A stretch of DNA of 58,808 bases from Streptomyces sp. SID9727 (GTDB taxonomy: Bacteria > Actinomycetota > Actinomycetes > Streptomycetales > Streptomycetaceae), in contig NZ_JAAGNI010000511.1 in the NCBI RefSeq assembly GCF_010550605.1, positions 1-58,808 on the forward strand. The letters run 5' to 3'. A program made the position numbers and the translations under genes. This document shows positions 1 to 7,983 of the stretch, piece by piece (position 1 is the stretch's first letter; each line of letters opens with the position of its first letter). Below the pieces are notes generated by a model. It was not told the origin of the DNA. It worked only from the letters and a program-made list of their open reading frames with translations, and did not search any database.

Positions 1-1102
1 CGGGGGCGGTGCCGGTGGCGGGGGCGGTCTCCAGCGCGTCGTCGCCCTCGGCGTCGGTGACCCAGACGACGTGCTGGTCCCCGTCGGCCTGGAAGGTGCG
101 CGGCAGCCTGGCCCGTACGCCGGGTTCGGCGGCGAGCGCGCGGGCGGGGCCCTCGCGGTGGGTGACCCAGTGGACGGCGCCCCGCGACAGGACCGCGCTG
201 CCCCGGCCGGTGCGGTCGGGCGACGCGCTGGTCAGGTGGCTGTCGGCGTGCAGCGGGTAGGGCTGGAGGTCGGCGCGCTGACCGCCGAGCCGGACCTCGA
301 CGCGGCGGGGCTCGTCGCTCTCCAGGCTGTCCAGGAGCCACAGTTCACCGGCCGAGGCGTAGGCGACCCGGGTGCCGTCTGTGGTGGCCTGCCGGGCGTA
401 GAAGCCGTCGACGGGGGTGTGCCGGCGCAGGTCCGTGCCGTCGGGGAGCGACGAGTAGAGGGCCCCGGTGCCCTCGTGGTCGGAGAGGAACGCGAGGCGC
501 TCCCCCACCCACATCGGGCACTCGATGTTGCCGTCGAGGTCCTCGTGGATCCGGGCGAACTCCAGCGGGTCGTCCTCGGCCGCGAGCCAGAGCTTTCCGG
601 CCGTGCCGCCCCGGTAGCGCTTCCAGGAGGCGGCTTCGCGCCCCATGGTGGCCGAGAGCAGCAGGACGCGCCCGGCGGGCCCGTACGCGAGGGAGCCGAC
701 GGGGCCGTACGGGAGGGTCCGCGCGGGGCCGCCGTCGACCGGGACGGCCCGGGCCCAGGTGCGGCGGAGCGAGAGCTGGCCCTGGGTGCTGGTGACCAGG
801 ACGTCGCCCTCGGGGGTCCAGCCGCGCACGGTGGTGCGGGCGTCGCCCCAGTGGGTGAGCCGCCGGGAGGGCCCGCCGTCGGCGGGGGCGATGTGCACCT
901 CGGGCGCCCCGTCGCGGGTGGACGTCCAGGCGACGAGGGAGCCGTCGGAAGATATGCGCGGCTGGGTGACGGGACGGTTGTCTGCGCTGACCCGCCACGC
1001 CCGGCCGCCGTCGAGTGGGGCGAGCCAGACGTCGTCCTCGGCGGTGAAGGCGATCACATCACCTTGGACGTGGGGGTACCTGAGGTAGGAAGGCTGTGTC
1101 AC
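1..1102 (-). CDS. Tricorn-type S41 family protease, N-terminal part (runs off window)
   Basis: Translating the minus strand from GTG at 1102 gives an open frame to the window edge, beginning TQPSYLRYPHVQGDVIAFTA. The visible ~367 residues are made of repeated beta-propeller blades (dVwlapldGG, iSsDGslvAw, GyfvApaDGG-like units such as EVHIAPADGGPSRRLTHWGD). This is how Streptomyces tricorn protease homologues begin; their PDZ and serine-protease domains would lie beyond the window. Tricorn trims peptides released by the proteasome. The start is GTG and I see no strong Shine-Dalgarno. Upstream lie three copies of a 64-bp repeat, so its promoter must be in or next to them. Confident of the family; the catalytic half is not visible, so activity cannot be judged. 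Confidence 0.8.
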   Translation of the reverse strand, partial: MTQPSYLRYPHVQGDVIAFTAEDDVWLAPLDGGRAWRVSADNRPVTQPRISSDGSLVAWTSTRDGAPEVHIAPADGGPSRRLTHWGDARTTVRGWTPEGDVLVTSTQGQLSLRRTWARAVPVDGGPARTLPYGPVGSLAYGPAGRVLLLSATMGREAASWKRYRGGTAGKLWLAAEDDPLEFARIHEDLDGNIECPMWVGERLAFLSDHEGTGALYSSLPDGTDLRRHTPVDGFYARQATTDGTRVAYASAGELWLLDSLESDEPRRVEVRLGGQRADLQPYPLHADSHLTSASPDRTGRGSAVLSRGAVHWVTHREGPARALAAEPGVRARLPRTFQADGDQHVVWVTDAEGDDALETAPATGTAP

Positions 1103-1127
1103 ACGATCACCCTAGGCCGCGGGTGTG

Positions 1128-1322
1128 CCGGGTGGCACGGGGTTGGCCGGAGTACGTCGTGCGGTGCGGGCCCGCCACCGGGACGTGCGGACCGGGTGGC
1201 ACGGGGTTGGCCGGAGTACGTCGTGCGGTGCGGGCCCGCCACCGGGACGTGCGGACCGCGTGGCACGGGGTTGGCCGGAGTACGTCGTGCGGTGCGGGCC
1301 CGCCACCGGGACGTGCGGACCG
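1128..1322. repeat. Three tandem copies of a 64-bp unit
   Basis: A 64-bp unit starting CCGGGTGGCACGGGGTTGG is repeated head to tail (first bases near 1128, 1192 and 1256). The copies look identical except for one G-to-C change at 1259. Each contains GCGGGCCCGC at its centre, flanked by CGGTG/CACCG and ACGTC/GACGT arms, so each could fold into a bulged hairpin. It fills most of the gap between the lipoprotein gene (ends 1354) and the tricorn gene (starts 1102), both on the minus strand. The repeat is open in several frames, but these have no credible start or family. Confidence 0.9.
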
Positions 1323-1353
1323 GCGGTGACCGCCGACTCCCCCGCCCGCGGCC

Positions 1354-1884
1354 TCACTTGCCGGGGTGGACGGTGACCGTCACCGTCACGGTGGCCGTCG
1401 GGCCGCCGTCCCGCCCCGGTGGTCCGGCGGGCGGCGCGGTCGTGGCCGGGGCGGTGCAGTCGCCGAGCAGGGTGGCCCGGAAGACGGCGCGGCCATCGCT
1501 CTTCGCGGTCATGTCACCGCGTACGCACCGGCCTTCGACCGCGTGGGTCACCTGCCCGTCCAGGGCGATGTCGCCGCCGGACTCGGTCTTGCCGTCGCAG
1601 TGGACCTCGGCCGTCCGGCGCACGGCGGAGGGCGCCGCCGAGCGGGTGGCACCGCCTCCGTCGAGCGAGGCCGTGCAGGTCAGCCAGCGCACCCGGACGC
1701 CTTCGTGCTCCAGGGCGCGGGTGGCGGTCCGGTCCGTGGTGAAGGCGACGGACGCGGTGTTCAACGCGCCGGTGGCGTCGCCCGGTTCACAGGCGGTGAG
1801 CCCGGCGACGGCGGCCGCGGCGAGGCAGAGCGCGGCCGGAAAACGACGGGCCGCACGACGGCCCCCTGCCCTTGACGTCCCCAT
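1354..1884 (-). CDS. Small secreted lipoprotein of unknown function
   Basis: 176 residues from ATG 1884. The N-terminus is Arg-rich (MGTSRAGGRRAARRF), then a hydrophobic stretch ends in a lipobox, LTAC, so the mature protein should start at Cys about 32 and be lipid-anchored outside the membrane. The mature part is ~145 residues with several further Cys residues (TCTASLDG, VHCDGK, RCVRGD, GDCTAP) that could form two disulfides, and it ends in a Pro/Ala linker and a run of alternating Thr-Val. A longer reading from 1941 is open but puts extra residues before the basic n-region, so 1884 is preferred. I recognise the lipoprotein architecture but no named domain. Confidence 0.75.
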   Translation of the reverse strand: MGTSRAGGRRAARRFPAALCLAAAAVAGLTACEPGDATGALNTASVAFTTDRTATRALEHEGVRVRWLTCTASLDGGGATRSAAPSAVRRTAEVHCDGKTESGGDIALDGQVTHAVEGRCVRGDMTAKSDGRAVFRATLLGDCTAPATTAPPAGPPGRDGGPTATVTVTVTVHPGK

Positions 1885-1956
1885 ACGGGCAGCCTCCCAC
1901 CGCAGGTGACGGGGCGGTAGACCGATTCCGGGCACAACCACCCCATCGGGGACGGT

Positions 1957-2703
1957 TCACGACCAGCGCCCCGTGCGTCCCAGGAGCAGCGCCGTCGCCG
2001 CGGTGCCGGCCGTCGAGGTGCGCAGGACCGTGGGGCCGAGGCGGCAGGTACGGGCACCGGCGGCGGCGAACGCGGCCAGCTCGTCCGGGGACACACCGCC
2101 CTCCGGGCCGACGACCAGCACGATCTCGCCCTCGTCGGGCAGACCGACGGTGGCCAGCGGTTCGCTCGCGTAGTCGCGGTCCTCGTGCAGGACGGCCGCG
2201 AAGTCCGCCGCGGCGAGCAGGCCGGCGACCTGCTTGGTGGTGGCCAGGTCCGCCACGTCCGGGAACAGCACCCGGCGCGACTGCTTGCCGGCCTCCCGGG
2301 CCGTGGCGCGCCACTTGGCCAGGGACTTGAGGCCGCGGTCGCCCTTCCACTGGGTGATGCAGCGCGCCGCCTGCCACGGGACGACCGCGTCGACGCCGGT
2401 CTCGGTCATCGTCTCCACGGCGACCTCGCCCCGGTCCCCCTTGGGCAGGGCCTGGACGACGGTGATCCGCAGCGCGGGGCGCGGCTCCTCGTGGACCGGG
2501 TCCAGGTCGCCGACGACCAGCCGGTCCTTGCCTTCGGCGGCGCGCACGACGCCCCGGGCCCACCGGCCGCGGCCGTCCGTGAGGACGACCTCCTCGCCGG
2601 TGCGCAGCCGCTTCACGGAGACGGCGTGGCGTCCCTCGGGCCCGTCGAGGACGAACTCGGGGGCGTCGGGCAGGTGGTCGACGACGAAGACGGGTGCCGT
2701 CAC
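1957..2703 (-). CDS. rsmE: 16S rRNA (uracil-1498-N3)-methyltransferase
   Basis: 248 residues. RsmE methylates N3 of U1498 in helix 44 of 16S rRNA, using S-adenosylmethionine through a SPOUT knot. The N-terminal PUA-like part (FVLDGPEGRHAVSVKRLRTG) is followed by the SPOUT domain with VQALPKGDRGE, the knot motif VVGPEGGVSPDEL (about residues 197-209) and LGPTVLRTSTAGTAA near the C-terminus. The start GTG (2703-2701) overlaps the stop of the upstream nitronate monooxygenase gene as GTGA, indicating translational coupling. Length and motifs are typical. Confidence 0.93.
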   Translation of the reverse strand: MTAPVFVVDHLPDAPEFVLDGPEGRHAVSVKRLRTGEEVVLTDGRGRWARGVVRAAEGKDRLVVGDLDPVHEEPRPALRITVVQALPKGDRGEVAVETMTETGVDAVVPWQAARCITQWKGDRGLKSLAKWRATAREAGKQSRRVLFPDVADLATTKQVAGLLAAADFAAVLHEDRDYASEPLATVGLPDEGEIVLVVGPEGGVSPDELAAFAAAGARTCRLGPTVLRTSTAGTAATALLLGRTGRWS

Positions 2704-3773
2704 TGCGTGCTCCTTGTGCTCACTGCCGTCCGTGCGGCGTCCAGTTCCTCGGCGAGCAGCCGGACCAGTCGGCCGGCGGGCAGCTCGCGGGCCATCCGGT
2801 GCCCCTGCCCGGCCCACAGCGCCATGCCCTGGGCGTCCCCGACGCGGGCGGCGGCCTTGCGCAGCACGGAGGTCATGTGGTGGACCTGGGGGTAGGCGGC
2901 GGGGGCGTGCGGGCCGTGCTCGCGCACGAAGCGGTTGACCAGGCCGCGCGCCGGGCGCCCGGAGAAGGCCCTGGTCAGGGTGGTCCGGACGAACAGCGGG
3001 TTGGTCAGGGCCTGTTTGTGCAGGACGTGGGCGCCGGACTCCGGGCAGGCCAGGAAGGCGGTGCCGAGCTGGGCGGCGTCGGCGCCCGCCGCGAGGACGG
3101 CGGCGATCTGGGCGCCGCGCATCAGGCCGCCGGCGGCGACGACCGGTATCTGCACGGTCTCGCGGACCTGGGCGACCAGGCTCAGCAGCCCGGTCCCGCC
3201 GTCCTCGGTCGCCGGGTCGTCGTGGAACGTGGAGCGGTGGCCGCCCGCCTCGGTGCCCTGGGCGCAGACGGCGTCGGCCCCGGCCCACTCGGCGGCCTGG
3301 GCCTCCTCCGGCGAGGTGACCGTGACGACGGTGTACGTACCGGCTGCCGCGAACGCGTCGAGCGTGTCGCGCGAGGGGCAGCCGAAGGTGAAGGAGACGA
3401 CCGGGACCGGGGCGTCGAGGAGGACGGCGAGCTTGTCCTCGTAACCGTCGTCGCCGGGTGCGTCCGGGTCGCCGAGCTCCGTCTCGTAACCGGCGGCCTC
3501 GTCCGTGAGCCGGCGGCGGTAGTCCTCCAGCACGGCGGGGTCCGCCGGTTCGCACTGCGGCATGAAGAGGTTGACGCCGAAGGGCTGCCCGGTCAGCCCG
3601 CGCACCTGCTGGACCTCGTCCCGCAGGGCGTCCGCCGTCTTGTAGCCGGCGGCCAGGAAGCCCAGCGCACCGGCCTCGGACACCGCGGCGGCGAGCTGCG
3701 GGCAGGACGGACCGCCGGCCATGGGGGCCTGCACGATGGGGTACCGGCAGAGAGCGGTCAGCGCGGGAGGCAT
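2700..3773 (-). CDS. Nitronate monooxygenase (2-nitropropane dioxygenase family)
   Basis: 357 residues. FMN-dependent TIM-barrel enzyme that oxidises alkyl nitronates to carbonyl compounds and nitrite; the physiological substrate is unknown for most actinobacterial members. Family signatures are PIVQAPMAGGPS at residues 12-23, SEAGALGFLAAGYK, FTFGCPS, the phosphate-binding VCAQGTEAGGHRS, and IPVVAAGGLMRGAQIAAVLAAGADAAQLGTAFL in two consecutive stretches near residue 200. The stop overlaps the rsmE start by four bases, so the two are probably cotranscribed. Its own start lies downstream of an isolated 111-bp gap after dnaJ. Confidence 0.88.
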   Translation of the reverse strand: MPPALTALCRYPIVQAPMAGGPSCPQLAAAVSEAGALGFLAAGYKTADALRDEVQQVRGLTGQPFGVNLFMPQCEPADPAVLEDYRRRLTDEAAGYETELGDPDAPGDDGYEDKLAVLLDAPVPVVSFTFGCPSRDTLDAFAAAGTYTVVTVTSPEEAQAAEWAGADAVCAQGTEAGGHRSTFHDDPATEDGGTGLLSLVAQVRETVQIPVVAAGGLMRGAQIAAVLAAGADAAQLGTAFLACPESGAHVLHKQALTNPLFVRTTLTRAFSGRPARGLVNRFVREHGPHAPAAYPQVHHMTSVLRKAAARVGDAQGMALWAGQGHRMARELPAGRLVRLLAEELDAARTAVSTRSTQ

Positions 3774-3884
3774 GACCGCATCGTGTCATGTCCTTCCTGT
3801 CCCGTGATGCCCGCCCCGCGACAGCGTCCGGCGGCGGCGCGGTACGGACTCGGTGGCCGGGCCCGTACCGCGTGCGCGCGGTCG

Positions 3885-5021
3885 TCAGCGGCCGTTGAAG
3901 GCGTCCTTCAGGCGGGAGAACAGGCCCTGCTGGCCCGGCTGGAACTGGCCGGTGGGCCGCTCCTCGCCGCGCAGCTCGGCCAGTTCGCGCAGGAGGCGTT
4001 CCTGCTCGGGGTCCAGCTTCATCGGGGTGGTCACCTCGACGTGGACGATGAGGTCGCCGCGTCCTCCGCCCCGCAGGTGGGTGATGCCGCGCCCGTGCAG
4101 CGGGACGGACTGGCCGGACTGGGTGCCCGGCCGGATGTCGACCTCCTCCAGGCCGTCCAGCGTCTCCAGCGGCACCTTGGTGCCGAGGGCCGCCGCCGTC
4201 ATGGGGATGGTGACCGTGCAGTGCAGGTCGTCGCCGCGGCGCTGGAACACCGCGTGCGGCAGCTCGTGGATCTCGACGTAGAGGTCGCCGGCCGGGCCGC
4301 CGCCGGGGCCGACCTCGCCCTCGCCCGCGAGCTGGATGCGGGTGCCGTTGTCGACACCGGCGGGGATCTTCACGGTCAGCGTGCGCCGCGAGCGGATGCG
4401 GCCGTCGCCGGCGCACTCCGGGCACGGGGTCGGCACGACCGTACCGAAGCCCTGGCACTGCGGGCAGGGACGGGAGGTCATGACCTGGCCGAGGAAGGAC
4501 CGGGTGACCTGGGAGACCTCACCGCGGCCGCGGCACATGTCGCAGGTCTGCGCCGAGGTGCCGGGGGCCGCGCCCTCGCCGCTGCACGTGGTGCAGACGA
4601 CGGCGGTGTCGACCTGGATGTCCTTGGTGGTGCCGAAGGTGGCCTCGGAGAGGTCGATCTCCAGCCGGATCATGGCGTCCTGGCCGCGCCGGGTGCGCGA
4701 GCGGGGCCCGCGCTGCGACGACGTACCGAAGAAGGCGTCCATGATGTCGGAGAAGTTGCCGAAGCCGCCCTGGCCGAAGCCGCCCGCGCCGGCGCCGCCG
4801 GACTGCGAGAGCGGATCGCCGCCGAGGTCGTAGACCTGCTTCTTCTGCGCGTCCGACAGGACCTCGTAAGCGGCGTTGATCTCCTTGAACCGCTCCTGGG
4901 TCTTCGGATCGGGGTTGACGTCCGGGTGCAGCTCGCGGGCGAGCCTCCGGAACGCCTTCTTGATCTCGTCCTGGGAAGCGTCGCGGCGCACGCCGAGTAC
5001 GGCGTAGTAGTCCGTGGCCAC
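3885..5021 (-). CDS. dnaJ: Molecular chaperone DnaJ (DnaJ2 type)
   Basis: 378 residues. Co-chaperone that delivers unfolded clients to DnaK and stimulates its ATPase. It has an N-terminal J domain with the HPD tripeptide (ARELHPDVNP, about residues 30-39), a Gly/Phe-rich linker (GGAGAGGFGQGGFGNF) and a zinc domain with four CxxCxGxG repeats (CTTCSGEG, CDMCRGRG, CPQCQGFG, CPECAGDG) at about residues 145-215, then the C-terminal substrate-binding domains. The start GTG at 5021 directly follows the TAA stop of hrcA with no spacing. This hrcA-linked copy is usually the second DnaJ of Streptomyces; the dnaK-grpE-linked copy is elsewhere. It should share the CIRCE control of hrcA. Confidence 0.95.
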   Translation of the reverse strand: MATDYYAVLGVRRDASQDEIKKAFRRLARELHPDVNPDPKTQERFKEINAAYEVLSDAQKKQVYDLGGDPLSQSGGAGAGGFGQGGFGNFSDIMDAFFGTSSQRGPRSRTRRGQDAMIRLEIDLSEATFGTTKDIQVDTAVVCTTCSGEGAAPGTSAQTCDMCRGRGEVSQVTRSFLGQVMTSRPCPQCQGFGTVVPTPCPECAGDGRIRSRRTLTVKIPAGVDNGTRIQLAGEGEVGPGGGPAGDLYVEIHELPHAVFQRRGDDLHCTVTIPMTAAALGTKVPLETLDGLEEVDIRPGTQSGQSVPLHGRGITHLRGGGRGDLIVHVEVTTPMKLDPEQERLLRELAELRGEERPTGQFQPGQQGLFSRLKDAFNGR

Positions 5022-6038
5022 TTACGACTCCGCCAGGATCTGTCCGACGTAACGTGCCACTGCGCGTACCGCTCCCATCGTTCCGGGGTAGTCCATGCGG
5101 GTCGGTCCGACCACGCCGAGTTTGGCGACTGCCTCGTCGCCCGAACCGTAGCCGACCGCGACGACGGACGTGGAGTTGAGCCCCTCGTGGGCGTTCTCGT
5201 GCCCGATGCGCACGGTCATGCCCGAGTCCTTGGCCTCGCCGAGCAGCTTCAGCAGCACGACCTGCTCCTCCAGTGCCTCCAGCACCGGCCGGATCATCAC
5301 CGGGAAGTCGTGTCCGAAGCGGGTGAGGTTGGAGGTGCCGCCGATCATCAGCCGCTCCTCCGTCTCCTCGACGAGGGTTTCGAGCAGGATCGAGAGGACG
5401 GTGGACACGGTTCCCCGGTCCTCGCTCTCGAAGGATTCCGGCAGGTCCTGCACCAGCTGCGGGACGTCCGCGAACCGGCGCCCCACCACCCGGCTGTTGA
5501 GCCGGGCCCGCAGATCGGCGAGGGAGGTCTCGCCGAACGGCGCCGGGCAGTCCACCAGCCGCTGTTCGACCCGGCCGGTGTCCGTGATCAGCACGAGCAT
5601 CAGCCGCGCCGGGGCCAGGGACAGCAGCTCCACATGCCGCACCGTGGAACGGGTCAGCGAGGGGTACTGCACGACGGCGACCTGCCGGGTCAGCTGCGCG
5701 AGCAGCCGTACGGTACGGCCCACGACGTCGTCCAGGTCGACCGCGCCGTCGAGGAAGTTCTGGATGGCGCGGCGCTCCGGCGACGAGAGCGGCTTGACGC
5801 CCGCCAGCTTGTCCACGAAGAGCCGGTAGCCCTTGTCCGTCGGGATGCGCCCGGCGCTGGTGTGGGGCTGGGCGATGAAGCCCTCCTCCTCCAGCACCGC
5901 CATGTCGTTGCGGACGGTCGCCGGGGAGACCCCCAGCTTGTGCCGCTCGGTGAGCGCCTTGGAGCCGACGGGCTCCTCGGTCCCGACGTAGTCCTGGACG
6001 ATCGCGCGCAGCACTTCGAGTCTGCGTTCGCTGAGCAT
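5022..6038 (-). CDS. hrcA: Heat-inducible transcription repressor HrcA
   Basis: 338 residues. HrcA binds CIRCE operators and represses chaperone genes; GroEL keeps it active, so heat titrates it. The N-terminal winged helix begins MLSERRLEVLRAIVQDYVGT and contains SPATVRNDMAVLEEEGFI, the family's DNA-recognition region; the rest is the GAF-like dimerisation domain. A GTG at 6047 is also in frame, but GGAGGT (6053-6048) touches it directly and lies nine bases from ATG 6038, so 6038 is the start. A perfect CIRCE lies 58 bp upstream, implying autoregulation of hrcA-dnaJ. Confidence 0.95.
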   Translation of the reverse strand: MLSERRLEVLRAIVQDYVGTEEPVGSKALTERHKLGVSPATVRNDMAVLEEEGFIAQPHTSAGRIPTDKGYRLFVDKLAGVKPLSSPERRAIQNFLDGAVDLDDVVGRTVRLLAQLTRQVAVVQYPSLTRSTVRHVELLSLAPARLMLVLITDTGRVEQRLVDCPAPFGETSLADLRARLNSRVVGRRFADVPQLVQDLPESFESEDRGTVSTVLSILLETLVEETEERLMIGGTSNLTRFGHDFPVMIRPVLEALEEQVVLLKLLGEAKDSGMTVRIGHENAHEGLNSTSVVAVGYGSGDEAVAKLGVVGPTRMDYPGTMGAVRAVARYVGQILAES

Positions 6039-6095
6039 CGCGCGCACACCTCCAGCTGTCCACGTCGGTGTCCCGGGCCGTTCCCGGGATTCCTC

Positions 6096-6122
6096 CTGGC
6101 ACTCGGTGCGTACGAGTGCCAG
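6096..6122. promoter_or_regulatory. CIRCE operator for HrcA
   Basis: CTGGCACTC (6096-6104), a 9-base spacer and GAGTGCCAG (6114-6122) form a perfect 9-9-9 inverted repeat. It has the CIRCE geometry (consensus TTAGCACTC-N9-GAGTGCTAA) with G/C-shifted outer bases, and it sits just upstream of hrcA. This is the expected autoregulatory site. Confidence 0.95.
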
Positions 6123-6210
6123 CGATCCCCGGCCAGTGTACGGCGACGGGGTGGTGCCCTAGCAAGGGCGACCGGCCACGGTGCCGACCGATCGCGCAGG
6201 TCGCTGCCGA

Positions 6211-6216
6211 TAGCGT
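6211..6216 (+). promoter_or_regulatory. Candidate -10 element of a leaderless transcript
   Basis: TAGCGT is followed by exactly six bases and then the ATG at 6223. No Shine-Dalgarno precedes that ATG. A TANNNT box 6-7 bases before the start codon puts the transcription start at or next to the A of ATG, the usual leaderless arrangement in actinobacteria. No clear -35 box is visible. Confidence 0.55.
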
Positions 6217-6222
6217 CGCCGC

Positions 6223-6945
6223 ATGGATGCCTCTTGGGAAGACTTCGGATGGGAGCGGCTGGGTCACGGAACGGGCCGCCGGCGCCTTCCCCGCTGGGAC
6301 GCGACGGCCCTGCTGGTGGCCGGTCCGGACGGGGCACTGCTCTGCGACACCGGCTCGTCACTGCGCGAGGGTGTGGAACTGCGCACCCAGGCCGAGGCGC
6401 TGCTCGGCCGGAGGGTGACGCACATCGCACTCAGCCACCCCCATTTCGACCATGTGCTGGGCACGGCGGCGTTCGCCGGTGCGCGGGTGTACGGCTCCGA
6501 GGGCGTGGCGGAGCTGCTGCGGCGCGGGGCGGACGGGCTGTACGCGGACGCGGTGGCCCAGGGACTGCCCGAGGCGGACGCGGCCGGGTCCGTCGACGTG
6601 CTGGTCGCCCCGGACCACGAGGTGCGCGGGGAGCTGACGGTGGATCTGGGCGGCGGCCGGGAGGCGGTTCTGGTGGACATGGGCGCCGCGCACAGCGGCC
6701 ACGACCTCGCGGTACTGGTCCCGGGCCCCCCCGCCCTGGTGTTCTGCGGCGACCTGGTCGAGGAGTCCGGCGAACCCCAGGCGGGCCCGGACGCCCGTCC
6801 GGCGCGCTGGCCGGCGGCGCTGGACCGGCTGCTGGAGCTGGGCGGGGAGGCCGCGCTGTACGTGCCGGGGCACGGGGCGGTGGTGGACGCGGCGTTCGTC
6901 CGGGCCCAGCGGGAGGCGCTGGCGGGGCGGTTCGGCGTGTCGTAG
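6223..6945 (+). CDS. Metallo-beta-lactamase-fold hydrolase
   Basis: 240 residues. The metal-binding signature is SHPHFDH (His72, His74, Asp76, His77), preceded by LLVAGPDGALLCDTGSS, which is the first strand pair of the fold. Later ligands are probably the His in GAAHSGHDLAVLVPG and the Asp in FCGDLVEESG, with PGHGAVV near the C-terminus supplying the last His. This is the glyoxalase II/hydrolase type; the substrate cannot be deduced. The start follows a TAGCGT box by six bases and has no Shine-Dalgarno, suggesting a leaderless mRNA. It is divergent from hrcA with the CIRCE between them, so heat control of this gene as well is possible but unproven. Confidence 0.82.
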   Translation: MDASWEDFGWERLGHGTGRRRLPRWDATALLVAGPDGALLCDTGSSLREGVELRTQAEALLGRRVTHIALSHPHFDHVLGTAAFAGARVYGSEGVAELLRRGADGLYADAVAQGLPEADAAGSVDVLVAPDHEVRGELTVDLGGGREAVLVDMGAAHSGHDLAVLVPGPPALVFCGDLVEESGEPQAGPDARPARWPAALDRLLELGGEAALYVPGHGAVVDAAFVRAQREALAGRFGVS

Positions 6946-7036
6946 GGGCGGCGGGTGCTCGGCCGCGTCCTGGCCGGCGGGGAAGGCGGGTGGCCGGACG
7001 GCGTCCCGGTTCGGCGTGTCGCGGGCCTTCCCCGCT

Positions 7037-7042
7037 TATCGT
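7037..7042 (+). promoter_or_regulatory. Candidate -10 element of a leaderless transcript
   Basis: TATCGT lies six bases before ATG 7049, with no Shine-Dalgarno between them. The spacing is the same as for the gene at 6223. Confidence 0.5.
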
Positions 7043-7048
7043 CGTGCG

Positions 7049-7867
7049 ATGCGCAGCTACCAGCCCGATCTGACCCCGCCGTGGAAGAAGTCCGCCCCCG
7101 CCCCGGAGGTGCCCGCCGAGACCGATCTGGTCGTGGAGGAGGCGGTCACCGGATTCTGCGGCGCGGTCATCCGGTGCGAGAAGACCGCCGAGGGGCCGAC
7201 GGTGACCCTGGAGGACCGGTTCGGCAAGCACCGGGTCTTCCCGATGGCGCCGCGCGGCTTCCTGCTGGAGGGCCGGGTCGTCACGCTGGTGCGCCCGTCG
7301 GCCGGGGGGCCGGTGCGGCCCGCGCGTACGGCCTCCGGTTCGGTGGCGGTGCCCGGTGCACGGGCGCGGGTGGCGCGGGCCGGGCGGATCTACGTGGAGG
7401 GACGGCACGACGCGGAGCTGGTCGAGCGGGTCTGGGGCGACGACCTCCGCATCGAGGGCGTGGTCGTGGAGTACCTGGAGGGGATCGACGACCTGCCGGC
7501 GATCGTGCGGGAGTTCGCGCCCGCGCCGGACGCCCGCCTCGGGGTACTCGTCGACCATCTGGTGCCCGGTTCCAAGGAGTCCCGGATCGCGGCCCAGGTG
7601 TCGGACGGCGACGTGCTGGTGGTCGGGCACCCGTACATCGACGTGTGGGAGGCCGTGAAGCCCGCGTCGGTGGGGATCGCCGGATGGCCGGTGGTGCCGC
7701 GCGGGCAGGACTGGAAGACGGGCGTGTGCCGGGCGCTGGGCTGGCCGGAGAACACCGGCGCGGCCTGGCAGCGCATCCTGTCCTCGGTCCGCTCCTACCG
7801 GGACCTCCAGCCCGAACTCCTGGGCAGGGTCGAGGAATTGATTGATTTCGTCACCCTTCCGGACTGA
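7049..7867 (+). CDS. DUF3097 family protein
   Basis: 272 residues, starting MRSYQPDLTPPWKK, the usual opening of this actinobacterial family. The conserved core includes GFCGAVIRC, KHRVFPMAPRGFLLEG, RIYVEGRHDAELVERVWG, VVEYLEGIDDLPAIV, GVLVDHLVPGSKESRIA and VVGHPYIDVWEAVKP. The acidic-plus-His clusters in the EGRHDAELVE and VDHLVPGSKES regions resemble Toprim-type metal sites, which would fit a nucleic-acid enzyme, but that is inference. I chose ATG 7049 over an upstream ATG at 7016 because conservation begins here and a TATCGT -10 box sits six bases before it. Confidence 0.8.
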   Translation: MRSYQPDLTPPWKKSAPAPEVPAETDLVVEEAVTGFCGAVIRCEKTAEGPTVTLEDRFGKHRVFPMAPRGFLLEGRVVTLVRPSAGGPVRPARTASGSVAVPGARARVARAGRIYVEGRHDAELVERVWGDDLRIEGVVVEYLEGIDDLPAIVREFAPAPDARLGVLVDHLVPGSKESRIAAQVSDGDVLVVGHPYIDVWEAVKPASVGIAGWPVVPRGQDWKTGVCRALGWPENTGAAWQRILSSVRSYRDLQPELLGRVEELIDFVTLPD

Positions 7868-7983
7868 TGTCCGGCTGGTCTTCCCGTCGATCCGGCACCG
7901 ATCCGGATGAATGCCTGCGCCTCGCACACATCATCGGTTATTGAGTGGGGCCAGGCTCTTTTCGCGAGGGAAGGCACGGGGCG

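Noticed and set aside
1128..1322. CRISPR array
   Set aside because: The repeats are contiguous 64-bp units with no unique spacers and no cas genes nearby.
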